Positions 13,901 to 28,500 of a stretch of DNA of 64,000 bases are shown one piece after another. The stretch is from Phytoseiulus persimilis. Lineage: Eukaryota > Arthropoda > Arachnida > Mesostigmata > Phytoseiidae. The notes under the pieces were generated by a model that saw only the letters and a program-made list of their open reading frames with translations, was not told the DNA's origin and searched no databases. Within the stretch, counting starts at the first letter, position 1. Each line of letters begins with the position of its first letter. The stretch is from contig CM075102.1 in NCBI GenBank assembly GCA_037576195.1, forward strand, positions 8,246,001 to 8,310,000, given 5' to 3'. A program made the position numbers and the translations under genes.

Positions 13901-15464
13901 ACGTTCGCCATAATGGCCAAGGCTCTGCTCGACGTTCCGAACACAACAGCTTCCCTCTCCGAAAGGCGATTCCTGTTCGCCTTTCTGGCCCGTCGTCTGC
14001 TACGGATTCCGAGGAGGAGGGTATTCTCTTCTCTGTGCTTTCGCCCGCCTGACTTGCTTTGGCATCGCGATGGTGGTTGGTGGTGGCGCTGGCGGCGTAT
14101 TTTAGATTATATAGAAGAGCGAAGGCAGCACAAGTAGCACGCAGACAGAGTTCGCTGGCGATCAATATGAGTCAGAGATTTACGCTGAAGATAGAGAGGT
14201 CTTCAAGCGACACCGATATTAATTACAAGAGATATTTATCGGTGGTTTGTCCCGTTCTCGATCTCATTGCCGTCTCCGATGATTCCGCGAAGAAGGCATG
14301 CCATCGAATGTTGCGATCAGTACCTCCGATGTTGCTCGAGCGTTCGCGTGGCGAAACCTTATTGTACGAAACCTAGCGAAATGTATCCATTGCTTAGAGC
14401 TCGGGAGCATCCCGCCAGAAATACCCTTCAGCAAAATCTCCGATCCCGCCAGAGCGCCAGGATCGAAGCTCGATCGTGTCCGACCAATGCACTATGTGCT
14501 GACCGTGCCTGGCGCGTCTAAGCCTACGAGGTATCGCCGACAACCCAACGAAGCGCTGTCGACTCTTGAATTCGACGAATTTCCGTGAGATTTTTCGCAA
14601 TTTTTATCAGAAAGGATGGGTGATCACTCATGACTAATGTCTCGCATTGTCTTGCGACTGGAGTAATGCAATCTAAAGAACTTTATTTGATCAAATGCGC
14701 GAATCCAAGTGTCTAGCATTGATATTTAGCTGGCGCCCCGTAGCAGACGACAGGAATACATTAAGCAACGAATCGGCTCGAAGTGCTGAATAATGCTGTG
14801 ACGTCAGGACCCACGTGCTCTCTTCGACCAATCGCAGCGCAGGGTATATGTATGTTTGGTCGGCGACTGTTTTGGGGTCGAAGAGGAGGGGCCAGAAGCG
14901 GCAGCTCAAGTAGAGGATGCAGCAGTTCCTGGGCTGACGCATGACAGTCGCGTTCTTCTTCTTTCGCTCTGTATCACAAGCGGAGAAACAAACCATAGCA
15001 GCACTGCGAGCAGCCTTGCAACGCATCGCCGACGTCCGGAAATGCCCGAGGTACAGGTGATCAACCTCGCGGTCCACCTGATACTTAAGTACGTAGGAGT
15101 TCAGCGAGGAGCATGGGGTTTTTCGGCCATTTCTACAACCAGTGAGAAATGTTCGCGGGTTTTCGATTTGAGCGTCGACACGGCTAACGGTGCGCATATC
15201 TTGTTGGAGAGCGTTCGATGAGTCACATCAGCTGAGACTCACACGATTGGAGGGTGAGCGAGAAGAGATTCGTACCTTTGTCTATATCGTCGTTCCCGCT
15301 GTCAGATTGAATGAATGAAGCACATCGGATGATTCTGATATACAGAGTTCATTCCGGGGAACTCATTTCAAGGGCGAAATTTCCAGTGTCAATGTTTATG
15401 AGACTTCCCATGACCGCAGCGGCCTACCTGTCGAAAATAACCCCCCTTCCCCCTTGATATGAGC
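10900..15464. other. Non-coding region, no gene supported
   Basis: Two hydrophobic, Ala/Val-rich frames (10,885-11,262 and 11,695-11,958, plus strand) arise from GCC/GTT-type simple sequence. Nothing else recognisable. Confidence 0.55.
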
Positions 15465-15733
15465 TTGATGGAAGGCCGAAAACCTTGGCGCTCAGTCCAG
15501 ACTCGATGGACGGCTCGATGGAATTTCCGGGAGATTGATGGAACTTCCACTTCAAAGTTCGATGGAAAATTCCTTTGGCCGGCTTATCGGAGCTCGATGG
15601 AACCGCTAGTCAGAAGCCAGATGCGGGTATCAAGCTCGATGGCGCCGTACCGTGAGAGCTCGATGGAAATGTCATCCCAAAGTCCGATCGGATCCATTGG
15701 GGAAAATCTTATGGAATAATGAACTCGACGGAA
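15465..15733 (+). repeat. Cluster of a TCGATGGAA-like motif, about ten copies
   Basis: Same-orientation copies at 15465, 15503, 15515, 15535, 15559, 15594, 15636, 15660, 15709 and 15725. Five are exact TCGATGGAA or differ only past TCGATGG; the others differ mostly by one base. Spacing is irregular (12-49 nt) and the sequence between copies is not repeated, so this is not a normal satellite. Confidence 0.9.
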
Positions 15734-16225
15734 GGTGCTGGAACGATTCCAACGGTTCACAATTTTCGGAAGACTGTCGATAACGTCTCCAGCCGGAGAA
15801 CTCTGAGCAAAGTCCAAGCTTCTCTGTGCAGCTGGCTGCTCGGGCTCGGGCTGAAGAGCTGGGTCCACATAGCTTGTGGTGTGGCACTGCGTCATTCGAT
15901 GACGTCAAACTATTGATCATGGAATTTCTTCCGTCCAGGAAGTATTGTTTGTGTTCTTCCGATGCCTCTCTCGGAATCCACTCGACAGAGCTCAACAGGT
16001 CTTCGAAGATGCCTCGCTTGCATTCGAATGTATTATGAATACTCGGCTTGCGTTGGTCAGTCGAACGAGTTGTCAAACGTGAAACACACGTTGGATTTTC
16101 CCGCCGCCTCAGGCGCTTATTGTTCTCGCCGCACTGTCTTCGCAGCACCGATCCAACACACACAGAGACGACGGTGGTGGTGGTGTGGTGGTGCTGCTGC
16201 TGCCAATGTCGAAGGCAGCGGCGAA

Positions 16226-16297
16226 GCAGCCAGCCAGCCATCTAGCCAGCCTGCTGGCTCGTTCGTTCGTTCGTTCGCTGGCTGGCTGGCTGGCTGC
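16226..16297. repeat. Inverted repeat built of CAGC/GGCT units
   Basis: GCAGCCAGCCAGCCA at 16,226-16,240 is the exact reverse complement of 16,283-16,297. The 42-nt loop contains a (GTTC)n run. It sits in a tetranucleotide-rich patch (16.15-16.55 kb). Confidence 0.9.
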
Positions 16298-19200
16298 TGC
16301 CGGGCTGGCTGCCTGACTCGCCGGCTCAAAGCAATCCGCTGTATATTTCCACATCGGACGGAGGAGCGCTGGCTGGCTGACTGCCTCGTTCGTTCGCTCG
16401 CTAGCTGGCGGCCTGGCTGGCTGGCTCACTACTCGCTGCCGGCTGCTGCTGACTGGCTTCGTTGTAGCGACGAACGAAAGAACCACCACCAAGCAACCAG
16501 CCGAATAACCGGGCAACGACGGAAACAACGAAGTTGCTTGCGTCGCCGCTAGTAATGCACGATGTATGCGTCTGGTGCTCGAACCAGCCCAACGGTACTG
16601 CCGCTCCTAACGCTACTTTGACCCCACAGAGTCCAACACCTCGAGAACTAGACAATCAATGACGAAATCGATTGCTACTGGGAGCTGCGTTAAAAGCCTC
16701 CTTAGATCTAATCGACGAGGATAATCCCAACTTCAACGATACAGCCATTTGAGTTGAGCGATGGAAAATTGATTTTCTACTCCTTAGGAACTATCAGGAG
16801 CTCAAGGAAGAACCACAAAGTTATTGCAACGTCCCACAAAATTACCACAATGAAAACCTGAAGGTGACGCGGTCTTCACTAACTGGCCACAAGACCGCCG
16901 CCATCCCCGAAGGACAATCACATCGGGGGGAATGGGGATGGAATCCGCGCGGCTTCGTCGATGCTTCTCATTATTGACGAGGTGGCGACTCCAGTGGAGG
17001 CCATTGAGGAGCTTGCCACCCCGGTGGATTCGCAAGATTTCCAAGAGCTCGGAAAGTTCATTATGTGCCGAAGGAAGTGTTTAAAGGCAGCCAATGATGA
17101 GGGCAGAATTGCTCTGCTCAAAAATGCTCTCAGAACGTCGCCCAGAACCGCACTGAAAGCTCCAGATACTTCACACTGTGGAAATCCACTCGATTACCGA
17201 TTTATCGCATTCGATATGATCAATGCTGAGAATTCCTCTATGGGGGGAGAATTCCAGTCGGAGAAAACATCCCTGATCGACCTCCCTTCCCGAGACAGAA
17301 AGTAACGAGAGTTGGAGTCATATCTTGAATGCACCCTCGTCCGTGTACCGCTATCCTGAGGGCAACTATTGGCCGCTGTCTTTCGCTTCCTCCGGGAGAA
17401 ACTTCCAGGTAACTTTTCGGCTCGGTTCTCATCGCGGGGAACATGAGGCGATATCGGCAGAGCGCTTCGAGCATCTTTTCCTGAATCCGTGCTCGCTCGT
17501 GAAGCTGTGTTCGACCGAGTTGGACATGGCCGGAAGAACTGGGGGCATTTGCTTGAGGAACAAATTCAGAGCCGTGTTCCTCACCCAGTGATAAACTTCT
17601 CGCAAAGATGGCTGCCGAGATACCTGGGAGCGAAGATAGGCTACTCATGGCATTGCACGTGCGCGTGTTCATTCCGAACTCCGAAGTACTCCATCTGGCT
17701 GGAGACTGTGGAAATATGTTCTGGAAGAGAGAAGCTCAAGATAACAGCTCTTGGTCGTACAACCTTCAGCATCTTCAGGCACCCAAAACGGCTGCTCATC
17801 TCCACGGTTAGGGCAACGGATAGGTACTATCCGAGATTCAAATTAGAGTGAGAATCAGAACTGCTTCTTCTCTAATTCTTGTTTGAGCTGCTCCAGCTCT
17901 GGGTTTCTTAGAGATCGTCCGAGCCGAAGAGAGCACGGGATGCGCACTGAGCTGAACGAGAGCCAACGAGCAAAACAACCCCTCAACCCGACGGACCGTC
18001 TCGGATACGAACCCCGAAAACAACCTTGTCTATTTGTTTCTGTGGATCAGATTCTGGCGATCGCTCATCGGTAGCCGCACTGGAATCCCGTCTCCGAGTT
18101 TCACTGCCCTGTTTCGAGGCTCCGCTTCGGGCTCCAAACTCGAACGAGCGCCTAGTTTAACCCTAAAGCATATTTCGTTGAGAAGAAATCGGCTCTCCAA
18201 GTTCCACAGAGTATTCATGTTGTCTCTAAGAGGTGGATTCTGGCATTGGGCTTAGCTTCCGTATCATCTCCCGAAACGCGTTCCCTTCGATGATAGAGTT
18301 GAGAGTGCCAACCGAGATTCTCGTTTCCGAGACTCCTAGAGCTAACACACCAATAAAAGATTGCGTCGGAGCCGATTTGTGTTGCGCTCGTGGAATCCCG
18401 CGACCTTGGATTCCCGAATCCCTGGTCGCGTTTGCTCACCGATGCTCGCGAGCGCCCACCAACGCCTGAGTATTCGAGGAGATCCTCGAACTGCAAGGAA
18501 GGAACGGAAACGGTTTCAGATGACGCCATGAACACCACTGGTTCGAACGCAAGTTTTGACAGAATTTCGCGGATCGCGCGTCATGGTTCCTTTCTGTCAC
18601 GAGTTGTGCATGGGACACTTCGATTTGCTCCGAAGTTCCTTGAGTGGAAGCTCCTGAAGTACAGCGCCAATGAACTTCAGCGTGCAGGGAGCATCTGTCG
18701 AGCGAGAGTCAAGTCACGAGAGGAGACGATCCAGCAGTGTTGACGCCATCCTCAGATAACCAACGGAACCACACGTCGGGAAAACTTGAGCTCAAACTCA
18801 AGATTTTGCTCATGAGAAAAAAGCTTCGGAATTTGAGGTCCCCCCTTTGTTGTTGTATTTGTTGTTGGGGCTGGTGATGCTGTTGCCATTGTAGTTGTTG
18901 CTGCTGGCGGTTGGAAAGATGTGTGGGCTTCGTTCTATTCCCCTGACGGCACAGCGCCAGATGAACAAACCGTGTTGGTCAACTTCTCTGGGGGAGGACA
19001 ACGTTGCCCAAGCGAAAGGAGCGGAAGAGAGAAAAAAGAACCAAAATAAAATTATTGCTACGAGGTGAACAATATTCCAGCTGTGAGCTTTCTGTCTGCT
19101 TTGAGAGGAGACTCGACCGACGAGCCAACGTGGACTCGACCGTGCCTGGGATATGGCGATAGAGTTGGCTGGATGTGACTCGCAAGCTACGCTAACTGGC

Positions 19201-20008
19201 CAGCGAGCGGACAGAATGACGGACGGATGGACGCCTGGCGACACGTCACTCGCAAGCAACTCCAAGGCCTGTCTTTCTATCTGCGTTCAGACGGCAAACA
19301 TCGCGCTCTGTGGTAGAACGCCGCACACAGCCGCACAGCGAAAACCACACAAGCCTACACCGGACGACTTTCATTCGACTTTAGCGCTCGACTTCGAGAG
19401 CTACTCGAGTCCGTCTGAACTGTTCGACTTCAAGCTAAAATCATGCTGCTCCAGATTTCCGTTATACTTATCGATGACCGTTGACTAGAGAACGGTGCCC
19501 GTCAATTGGAGGCTCGACCGTCTAAATGCCCCCGAGGATCGTTCTTCCTATCTCTGGATTCTCCGTTTCCTGGACCGATGCTGAGAGAGATGATTCTCGG
19601 TTCGATAACGGCTTCGAACCGTTTCCAAAGCGTAGCGGTCGTTCTCAATAACCGTCAGATCGAAGTCCATCGTCGGCGTCGCGTGGCCACGGTCTCCCTA
19701 TCGACAGCGCTCGCAGTCTGCTGCCCATTGAATCACTCGTGAGTTGGAAGTGGTGGTTCACAACCTCAGAACTGGGCCCCGGTGATGATCGAGATAATAA
19801 TTAACGGTTGTGGTTCTTATAAAATTTGCATGGCGAGCTACCGTTGACGCGTCAGCTGCGAAGGCCACAAGTCAAACATCGAGTTTCCTAACGGGAGTAA
19901 TCGTTCACCGAGATCACCCTTCGAACATTACAGAGTAAGGTGTCATCATCACGAACAACATCATCACGGAGATCGGCTGCGGTGGCCGTGGTCTTACCTA
20001 AAGGAACA

Positions 20009-20023
20009 GAGAGAGAGAGAGAG
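20009..20023. repeat. Short (GA)n microsatellite
   Basis: About seven GA units in non-coding sequence. Confidence 0.85.
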
Positions 20024-22490
20024 ACACTCGACGCCGGAGGTACTTGAAGCTAATAGCCGAATCTCAATCAGTTCGCAACCGGCTGTGAAGTACACGAGGA
20101 ATTTATCTCCACAGCTTCTAACGCCTCACCGAGCAATCATTTGATCGATTGGCGCTATAAATTACATTTCTGTCACTGTTTGAACGTGTCAGTCAGACTC
20201 GAGCATCGTGATAAGGTCTGGGAATCGAGCGCTGAGGGCGAAGTTATTGTGACGAAGTGAAGTTTTGTTCCGGTCGGAGCGGAACGCCGTGAATAATTGC
20301 CTCTCCCACTCGTCCCGACAGAGAGTTGGATTCCCCCATGAGTGCTTTTCGGCCGATTGTGAGGATAATTTCGACAGCCGCCGACGGATTGATTTTATGC
20401 CCAGTTGATTAATGGCGTGATGAACGGCGAGAATCAGTGTGAGATTTACGGTCGTTAATCGGCTCCTTGAAACCACGATCTAGTGAAGAAGATTACGATC
20501 GACCAATCGACGACACAAATTAGATGTTTCATTCATTGATCTGACTTTACGTCAGCGTGGACCCTGATAGATCTGGCGCGTAGCGGATGCGGTTTACGGA
20601 ACTATGCTCCTGTCAGTAAGACCTCGCAGAAGTTGTCGCGCACGGTCAAACAGCCTTCTGGTTCTGACGAAGGGGTTCGCGTGGTGAACATGAAATGATC
20701 TCCTCGAGTTTCTCCCGGTCAAATAGGGGTTGCGCCTGGTGCAGGGATCGTGTGGAACCCATGGCCTCTGCGAACTTCTGATCCCGTTTTGTAGAGAATT
20801 GTGTCACTCAACGGACGCAGTTGAAAGCCATGGAAATGTCTTGAAATCAGTTCAGACTCTATTTCGCGTTTGTAATCGGAGCTAGGATGCAATGAAAGCC
20901 GAGAAACATAAAAATCCCTTCCGGTCGGAGCGGAGCGAATTCTTTGAGACCGTCTTGAGCTCGGAACTTCTGAAAGTGAATGTATTCGATACATTCTTCG
21001 CCGCTTTAGCTCATCATGATCTGCTCATCTCGAACTCGAAGTGAAATTTCTGAAGAGAGTCCAACGGAAAGGATTCCACTGGACATCCGAGACCAGCTCC
21101 CGCTTGGTCAGGACATCGCCGTCAAATCGGGAGATTGATGACAAATGTATTTTTTGAACCAGCCATTCCGAAACGCATAATGATTGTCTAATATTCGGGA
21201 ATCCGCTCGAGTTCTGATGGCACAGAAGTCCGAAACGGCTCTTGTTGAGACTTGAGTTACCGATCCGGATTCCCGAGACGTTCTGGATGGTGTTGGAATC
21301 TTTGCTTTCTTCCTCCTCGATCACGTTCCGAGCAGCATCCCTTTCCATGAAGCCTTTCGAGATCTCCTGAGTGCAGGAATAATGATCGCGCGGAATCCTC
21401 GTGTTCGGCTAAGCAATAAATCTCTAGAATGTCATAGAGATGCCAGAACTGAACCCGCCTGACATTCGCATGCATGAAAAGGAACGGGAGTTCCCCGAAA
21501 TCGCTGATACGCCGGAGAACCCGGAGCGCTCTCTGACGCCGCTCTCCACATATTCTTCCGTGAACGTTTTTCGTGAAGCTTCATCGTGTTATCGGCAAAT
21601 GTTCGCTGCAAAACAAATGACTTCCTATACAACCGCTCGTTGCTGCAATACGCTTTCTGTCCGGTATTCTTCTATCTGGTTTGAAATCGCCTTGCCGTTC
21701 GGAATCGTGCGGCTAGCTGGTTTGCTCCCTCGCTCCTTCGTCGCTCGGTTTCCTCGCTTGCTTGGCGTTCGCTTCCAACTCTTTCCATGTACTCCTCGCC
21801 ATCATCGTCCACGTCTTCGTTGCCGTAGCTTTTCTTGCCGATGTCGTCGACGCGCGGCTTAGATATGACCAATGGGAGAGCTTCGCAGGATCACTCTGTT
21901 GGAGAGAAGTTGGAGTTGAAGATCAACCTCGATTATATTCAAGAGGCAGAAGCAGCCTCAATCTCAAAGCTCTCCTCGTCTCACACGCAAAACGGAGATC
22001 CCTTCAGAATCGCGACTGGTTGACGCCTCACACGATTGATGGAACGTAGCACAAGCCGTCAGCTGTGCGCAGTCCTCCCTGGTACTCTCGATGAGCATCG
22101 CCAGAGTCAATTCCCTTTCCCGGGCTATCGAACGAGTGGCGTTACTCAACAGCGAAGACCGTTACCGTGACCCCCATGCCGTTGATTCACGTCGGAAGTT
22201 ACAATGCTGCATGGATTTTCTCGTGCGTTACATACTCCTGCGAAACTTGTCGAGATCAGGAGCATGGGAAGCCTGTACAGTTGTGGATTCACATGGAAAA
22301 CTGCCGTTTCGCCGGCAAACATGAGACCAACAGGCTTTCCATGATCCTGTCGCTGCGATGGAGATCGCCGTTCTTCCAAATCTGTCGACCGGGGTTCTGA
22401 TTGTCGGAAATTATTCTCCACTGGGATTCGAGACTGAAAAGCATGATACTGGTCACGAGTTGAGAGCATTTCGCCGTTGTTTCGCGCTTC

Positions 22491-22525
<35 letters not shown>

Positions 22526-22527
22526 AA
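22491..22527. repeat. (GA)n microsatellite
   Basis: About 37 nt of GA repeat with one interrupting AAG, in non-coding sequence. Confidence 0.95.
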
Positions 22528-25500
22528 TCTGCGTCTTCTTATGAAGCGTGGAGAAGGGCCCATCCCTCCTTCGTACATTTGAGCCCGGTATCTAGACCAC
22601 TGATCGACCCGCAGCTTCTTTTTGAGATTCATGTGAATTCCAGGAGAGAAATTCTCGAGATCCTGTCCGAAACGCGGCGTCTCCCGACAACTGCGCTAAA
22701 ATACCCTCACGTCGCTTAACGGACGTCTACGCCATTGTCGACTCCACCCACCGCTGCGTCGACGTATCTGACGCGAAATTGTTAATTAGGATTTTCTTCG
22801 ACTCAGTTACTATACCCGCTCATCCCTCTCGAACATCACGCTGATAGTTAGCTGTTTATATCATCGACGGCTTTCCAAAACGTGCAGAAGCATAGACATC
22901 CCGCAGTATTGGCTCAATTGTGAGAGAACAGAACTTTCGAGGAACTAAATCATAATCAATTGGAAGTGTCATGAGCGTTTCTGAGGCGGCACTTGTCGAG
23001 GAGGTTTCCCCATCAGCGAAAAACTTTTTTTTAGCCTTCGAGGGAGCATTCATGTGCCGTACCTAGAATGAGAGCGAAAATAAACCTGCATGCCTCCGAC
23101 ACCAACGACTGAGTTGGGCCACTTCTCAAAACCGCAGACCTCCTCGATACCCCCTATGATCTCCTCTACTTTGGCGGATTGCTCCGCTCCTCCGACTCTT
23201 CGCAAGTCTCGTTTGTAGGATCTTCCATTCAATCGAGCGACCGGAAAGAAAATAGTCGAGTCTGACCAACAGCGGCTATCGGTGGGCACTGGGTGACAAT
23301 TATTAGCCGTGATACGAGATGAAGCGGATTTGCCGCGGTACGACACCACGAACTGGGCCACAGGAACACTAGCGCTTGTTATCGACTGACTGATCCAAGC
23401 CCTGCCCTTGTTGTCCTCTTCAACGATATGAAGAGACTGTGGAGTCTTCAGTATGTCTGGAGGCTTATGGAATAGTCCATGAGGCATATTCCATACACAT
23501 TCTCCTTGAGCCTTCTACCCGTGTGAATCAGAATGTGGAAGGAGGAAGCCAGGCCGACAGGGAAATACCATATTCTCCACGATTGGGAGGCATGCCCATC
23601 AGCTACAGATTGCCCGTTAGCTCCAACGGTAGATCCGTTCGCTCACAAGTTTTTCGACCCTCTCGTGGAATAGCCGTTCACTGGAAAGAGCCCTACAGCC
23701 AAGAAGAAATGCAGTACTCCTGGCACAAGACTTCATCGACCACGAAGTTAGCTACGGGCACCACGAACCGATGATTGGAGACCTTCAGGAGAGGTATATC
23801 AAAGAGCCGCCTTCCATGCCCCTTCACAAATAGCTTAATTAGTTCGCCTCGACTCGATCCCCTCAGATCTAGATGGCGATGAGGTGGGGTAAGGGCAGAG
23901 CATCGCAGCCTCAGGGAGAGATACGTGAACAGGTCGAAAATCCGATGGCCCGATGAATCCCTCCAGTCGGAGCCCAGAATGTCAACAAGTGTTTCATCAC
24001 AGAGGCTATCAATCGAAGTTGAAAAGCGTGTCGACGGAATCCCACAAGACGTTGATCAACGTGTCGTGAGTCTATGCGATGCCGGCTCGAACCAAAGCTT
24101 ACAACCTCGATCGAGTGTCGGTTCCTTTCGGGGGCAGGGCGGGACGGCACGCGAAATACGGTACCGGTCGTTGCCAAACGAACGATGCCAAACGACTGGA
24201 TCCGAGACAGATATTCGTTCCAGAATTTCGATCGCCACAATCGCAGTCAAGTCTCTCCGACTCAAAAACCCTGGGAGCCACGCTACGGTGGAAACCCAGG
24301 GATAAAACTTACTGGTCTCCTCTCTATTGAGGCTGTTCCCGAGGAAAACAAGATATGACTCATAACTAGAGCCCAGGAGTTTAGGTGGTTTTTCGAAAAT
24401 ATCTCTCCATGGCAATGAGTCAATCTCAGGCAATTTATGGAAAGATTTTGTTGGAATAATAATAGAAATCACCTAAACTTCCAGGCTCTAATCATCACTT
24501 GAGAGTGATGGACGTTTCCACAAGTTACGGAGGGTTTCATAGGCAAGTTCTGATTTCAGAAGGCTCTGAGCTGGCGGAATTCGGCTGAAAGCGGTCGAGT
24601 CCGTCCTGAATAGCGAACGAGGAACTCTGGTTCCCAGAGAAGATACCTCAGATCCCGCGGAGCAGGGCGTCGCAGTCCACTCTCTGGAGCTCCTACTCCG
24701 ATATTCTGGAACTATTCCGGTACTCACAGGAGGTCTTAAGGCAACGGCTCTGACGTGGGAAGGCGGATTTCGCAGTACTCGGCACCAGTTCCCGCGTCAG
24801 GACGTTCCACTGGTGGCGACGCCACCATCGGACGTTGACTAGAATGAAAACACTTCGTCGAACTTGAACCTCGTTGAGAGAAGTCGCATTCGATTACATT
24901 GCATCTGATGACCCGTAGACAGCCGGAGACCGGCCCAGCCTTTTGCGGCAACATGCAGATCAGGATGAGTCGAGGGACGTATCCAGGAACGGTGATGTCA
25001 TAAAGCGTTGGAAACAGCTGAGAGCCGTTCAGCTCAGCGACCCCAGAACGCCGCTCCGCCGTGAAGAGATACCAGGCATCGTTTCGATATGGAGCTACGC
25101 AGGATTCCGGCCACACGAATGCTTGAGATATTCTCCGATAATCACTCCACCCCTTGATGTCGAAAGGTTGGGAGAAGGTTCATTGAACTCAGTTCGGGAT
25201 GTATAAACATTGGGACACGTTCAACTACGCGGGATCGGGGGCCTCGAGCTGGTGCTCCTGACGCTTCGGCTCTGTGAGGTGGAGGTTATGGTACTCGTAG
25301 TTTCCGAATCCGTGCCCGCCGTCGAGCGAACGCAAACCAGCCGCCGTGACGGTCCCCGTGACGGCTTTCGCAGCGCGCGGTCTCAACGGAACTCGACCCG
25401 CGTTCGCTGCTGCGCTCTGTGGTGGTCACGTAGATAAAATTGCCTCCTGCCACAGCGTGCCAGGCCTCCAGCCAGCCTCGAGCTCCCTCGCGAACCCGAG

Positions 25501-28500
25501 CTGGCTGGTTGGGCGCTCACTCTCTGATTAAAAGCGTGCGAGGTAATATCATCATTCAGGGCACTTGGAGCGAGAGAAAATTTTGTTCCGTGTGATCCTG
25601 CTGATGGATTTTCTGCGTCAGCTTTCAGAACTTGAGGAAGCGATTCTTTCTTCAGGATGAACCGTCAATTCCTGGACACGACAAGTGTCATTCCGAGCGC
25701 GCGATCATCCTGAGCTCGACACGCGGAATGGGTCGATGAGCTGAGCCATTGATGCAGAATTCAAATCAGACCTGGATTCCGGGGAGGAAAACCTGTCGAC
25801 AGCCGAAACCTCGGACGAAAGGTCGGGAGACGCAGGTTTCGATCGGATGGACCCAGCGCTCGATTCTTCGAGACAAGCTCACGAGCACCTGTGTGTATAC
25901 GGCTACGAGATTCGGAGTGGATCGTAGCCGTTGTCGCATTCGGAGCGATAGTAGGGACGGGAATCGGCATCGACCGAGCTCAGTATGAGGAATGACTGAC
26001 GCTTCTTCAGCGGAATCCCGACGGAGAGGATGGTCAGCTGCCTTTGAGCCGGAATCATCGACGACTCTTTCCAGTCATCGATCCTCCCCGCCTCCCCGTT
26101 GTCCGCATGGTCTCTTCCTGAAGATTCCAATTCGGGCGCTGGGCTGGGCCCCCGCATCACAGGGGTGCGTTTCCGGCCATTTGATCCGAATCTCGGCGAT
26201 GAAGATTCTCGAAACCGTTCGACCACGAGCGAGTCAGACGTTCTTCAACTCTGCCTGTATCGCAGCTTTCGAATCCGAAATTTAGTCCAGGTCAGCCACA
26301 TAGCTTGTATGACTTCACGCGGCCGGGTTGAGGGTGAAACGGGCCCATGACGGAGTCGAACCGCCATTCTGAGACGACAAGCGCAATCTGTGGATCATCT
26401 TTGAACTCGAGAATAATTGTATGTGTTTGCTTCCGCCGTCGTCCCAGTTCGGCACGAGGTATTCATGAGAGCCGTCCCGATTTAGCCTTTGGGGCTTCGG
26501 GGCAGTTGGCCGCTCCCCGAGGGGAGCACGAATCAATATTCACAATGCATGTGCGATCTGCACGGCCAGCAGTACGCCAGCCACGTTGCACGCTGTCCTT
26601 CCATATATTCTCCGCTAAAACGATCGAGGTGAAGAATGAGGTGTTTCGCGAACGCTGCAGCAATCTTCGGGAGGGGAAACTCGCGTACGAGGAAACGTCT
26701 CTGTTGGTCGAATTCTGCGCGGATTATGGCTGGTTCTTGCGCTTTGGAAAGTTTCGTTGTCTCTCCGTAGCTGAAACACCCGTGATATCCCCATTGAGGA
26801 TCAAGTCGCCCACGTGCGAGTTCGTTGAGTGGATAGAGGAACAAGGAGACCGCTAAGCTTCCTCCACTCGGATACGACGTCCATTCAGATCGATTTGTAT
26901 GATCTGATGGAGCATTTGGCAACATTGCAGTTCACGTCATAATGTCGGAGCACTCGAACCAGCCTCGGGCGAGTATCGATTTTAGAAACCTACAAATCGA
27001 GAATCTGCTCATTTTTCCTCATTTTTCGAGTTTCCGATGCCAGAAGGAAAGTCTGGATCGAGAGAAATATCAAATCACCTCCTTCCTTTATTGGGTATTG
27101 AGGTCTCTCTTGTCTTCCGGATGTAGTTTCAATATGGAAGCTCCTTGAAAAATCTTCGTTCGGGCGCTCGATGCGGACTTGGCGACCTGATGAGCCTGCG
27201 CCGCGAAGTTCTGAATGAGATTTGTTCCTCAAGCGAAGCCTCTCGGGCAATCGCAGGCACCGCCCGGACCGGAGATTCGCGGATTCGGGGGCCAGGACAC
27301 GGGACGTCTGCGTCTACCCGGGCTGAGGGATGATTCCTGGGGGGAAGAGCCTAACGAATACTCCCTTTATTGCGAAGGATCATAAGTTATTTACAGTAGA
27401 GATTTTATCGTGGAACTTCTCAGCCGCGTGTTATTCATCATCGCTCTCCTTGTGAGCCAAGACCTTGAGAGCGATCGATGCAGGGCTCGCTGCCGTCGGA
27501 CTTGAACGCCGCGCCACAAGTCGTGGAATACAGCACTCCTGAGCGAGCAAGGGGGACTGCTCAATAATGAAACTCGAATATGATTCACAGCAATTATTTT
27601 CGAAAGCCGAGTGCGCTCAAGCCTGTCAACAGGTGGAATCCATTTCCATTCACGTGCGGAGTGAATGTATGCCATCGGCCGTATCATCGTATTCAACAGA
27701 CGCACGCCTCACATCGCTGGCGAGATGTTTCAGTCAAGTTTTTGGAAGTCATGACTCCCGTCACGTAATCATCTGAAGCAGGATGGTAACGCAAGAGTGA
27801 AAGGTTGACTTTTTCAGGGAACTCGAGCACTTTCTGTTTCCACGACCTGACAGCGGATGTGGATTCGCGCCCACGAGAGTCGGTCAAGGACACCGAGGTT
27901 GGATGTGGTCAACATGAGGCTTGAATGCAAGATACGAGACGTGGACTCGAGATTTGTAAGCATCCCGTTGGGAAAATCCCGGAGGAATCCGTCAAGCCCG
28001 AGCGTGTTCCGTCCGTTAATTTCATATTGTTCGACGGGACGGAGAATCATTCGTCGGCTTGTCAGTGGGAACCGCGACGAGCACTGAGGTTGACAATCTC
28101 TCATGTGGCCCAAACTTCGCGACTGCAGCGCTCGTAGAATGCCGTTTCGTTATTGAAGGGAAAGCACGCACCGTATCGTAACGATCTCGTTGAGCTCGGA
28201 GCTCTGGGTTGCTCGTGAGAAATTTGAGCTTCCGGTGGAGCTCGTCTCAGAGGATGAACAGGTTGAAATTCAGAAGGACTGCGCCCCGACAGACGTGAAA
28301 AAAGAGGTTGTCTCCGCGTACCGTGACTCTCAACCCCCGTTTTCTCTGCCGCCGTCACCTGGATTCGCTTTCCCGATCGGGTGGACAGTTTGTGACAAAA
28401 ATCTCGGTTCCGATCGGGTACGGATACTGTGGGCGCTAGATATGAACGGAGTCAATCCGAACTTCGCTTTTGCTTTTGTCCCTCTGGCCTCAAGCACGCT

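Noticed and set aside
26330-26420. tRNA-like B box on the minus strand (GGTTCGACTCC)
   Set aside because: A T-arm can be drawn, but no matching acceptor strand or D-arm lies at the right distance.
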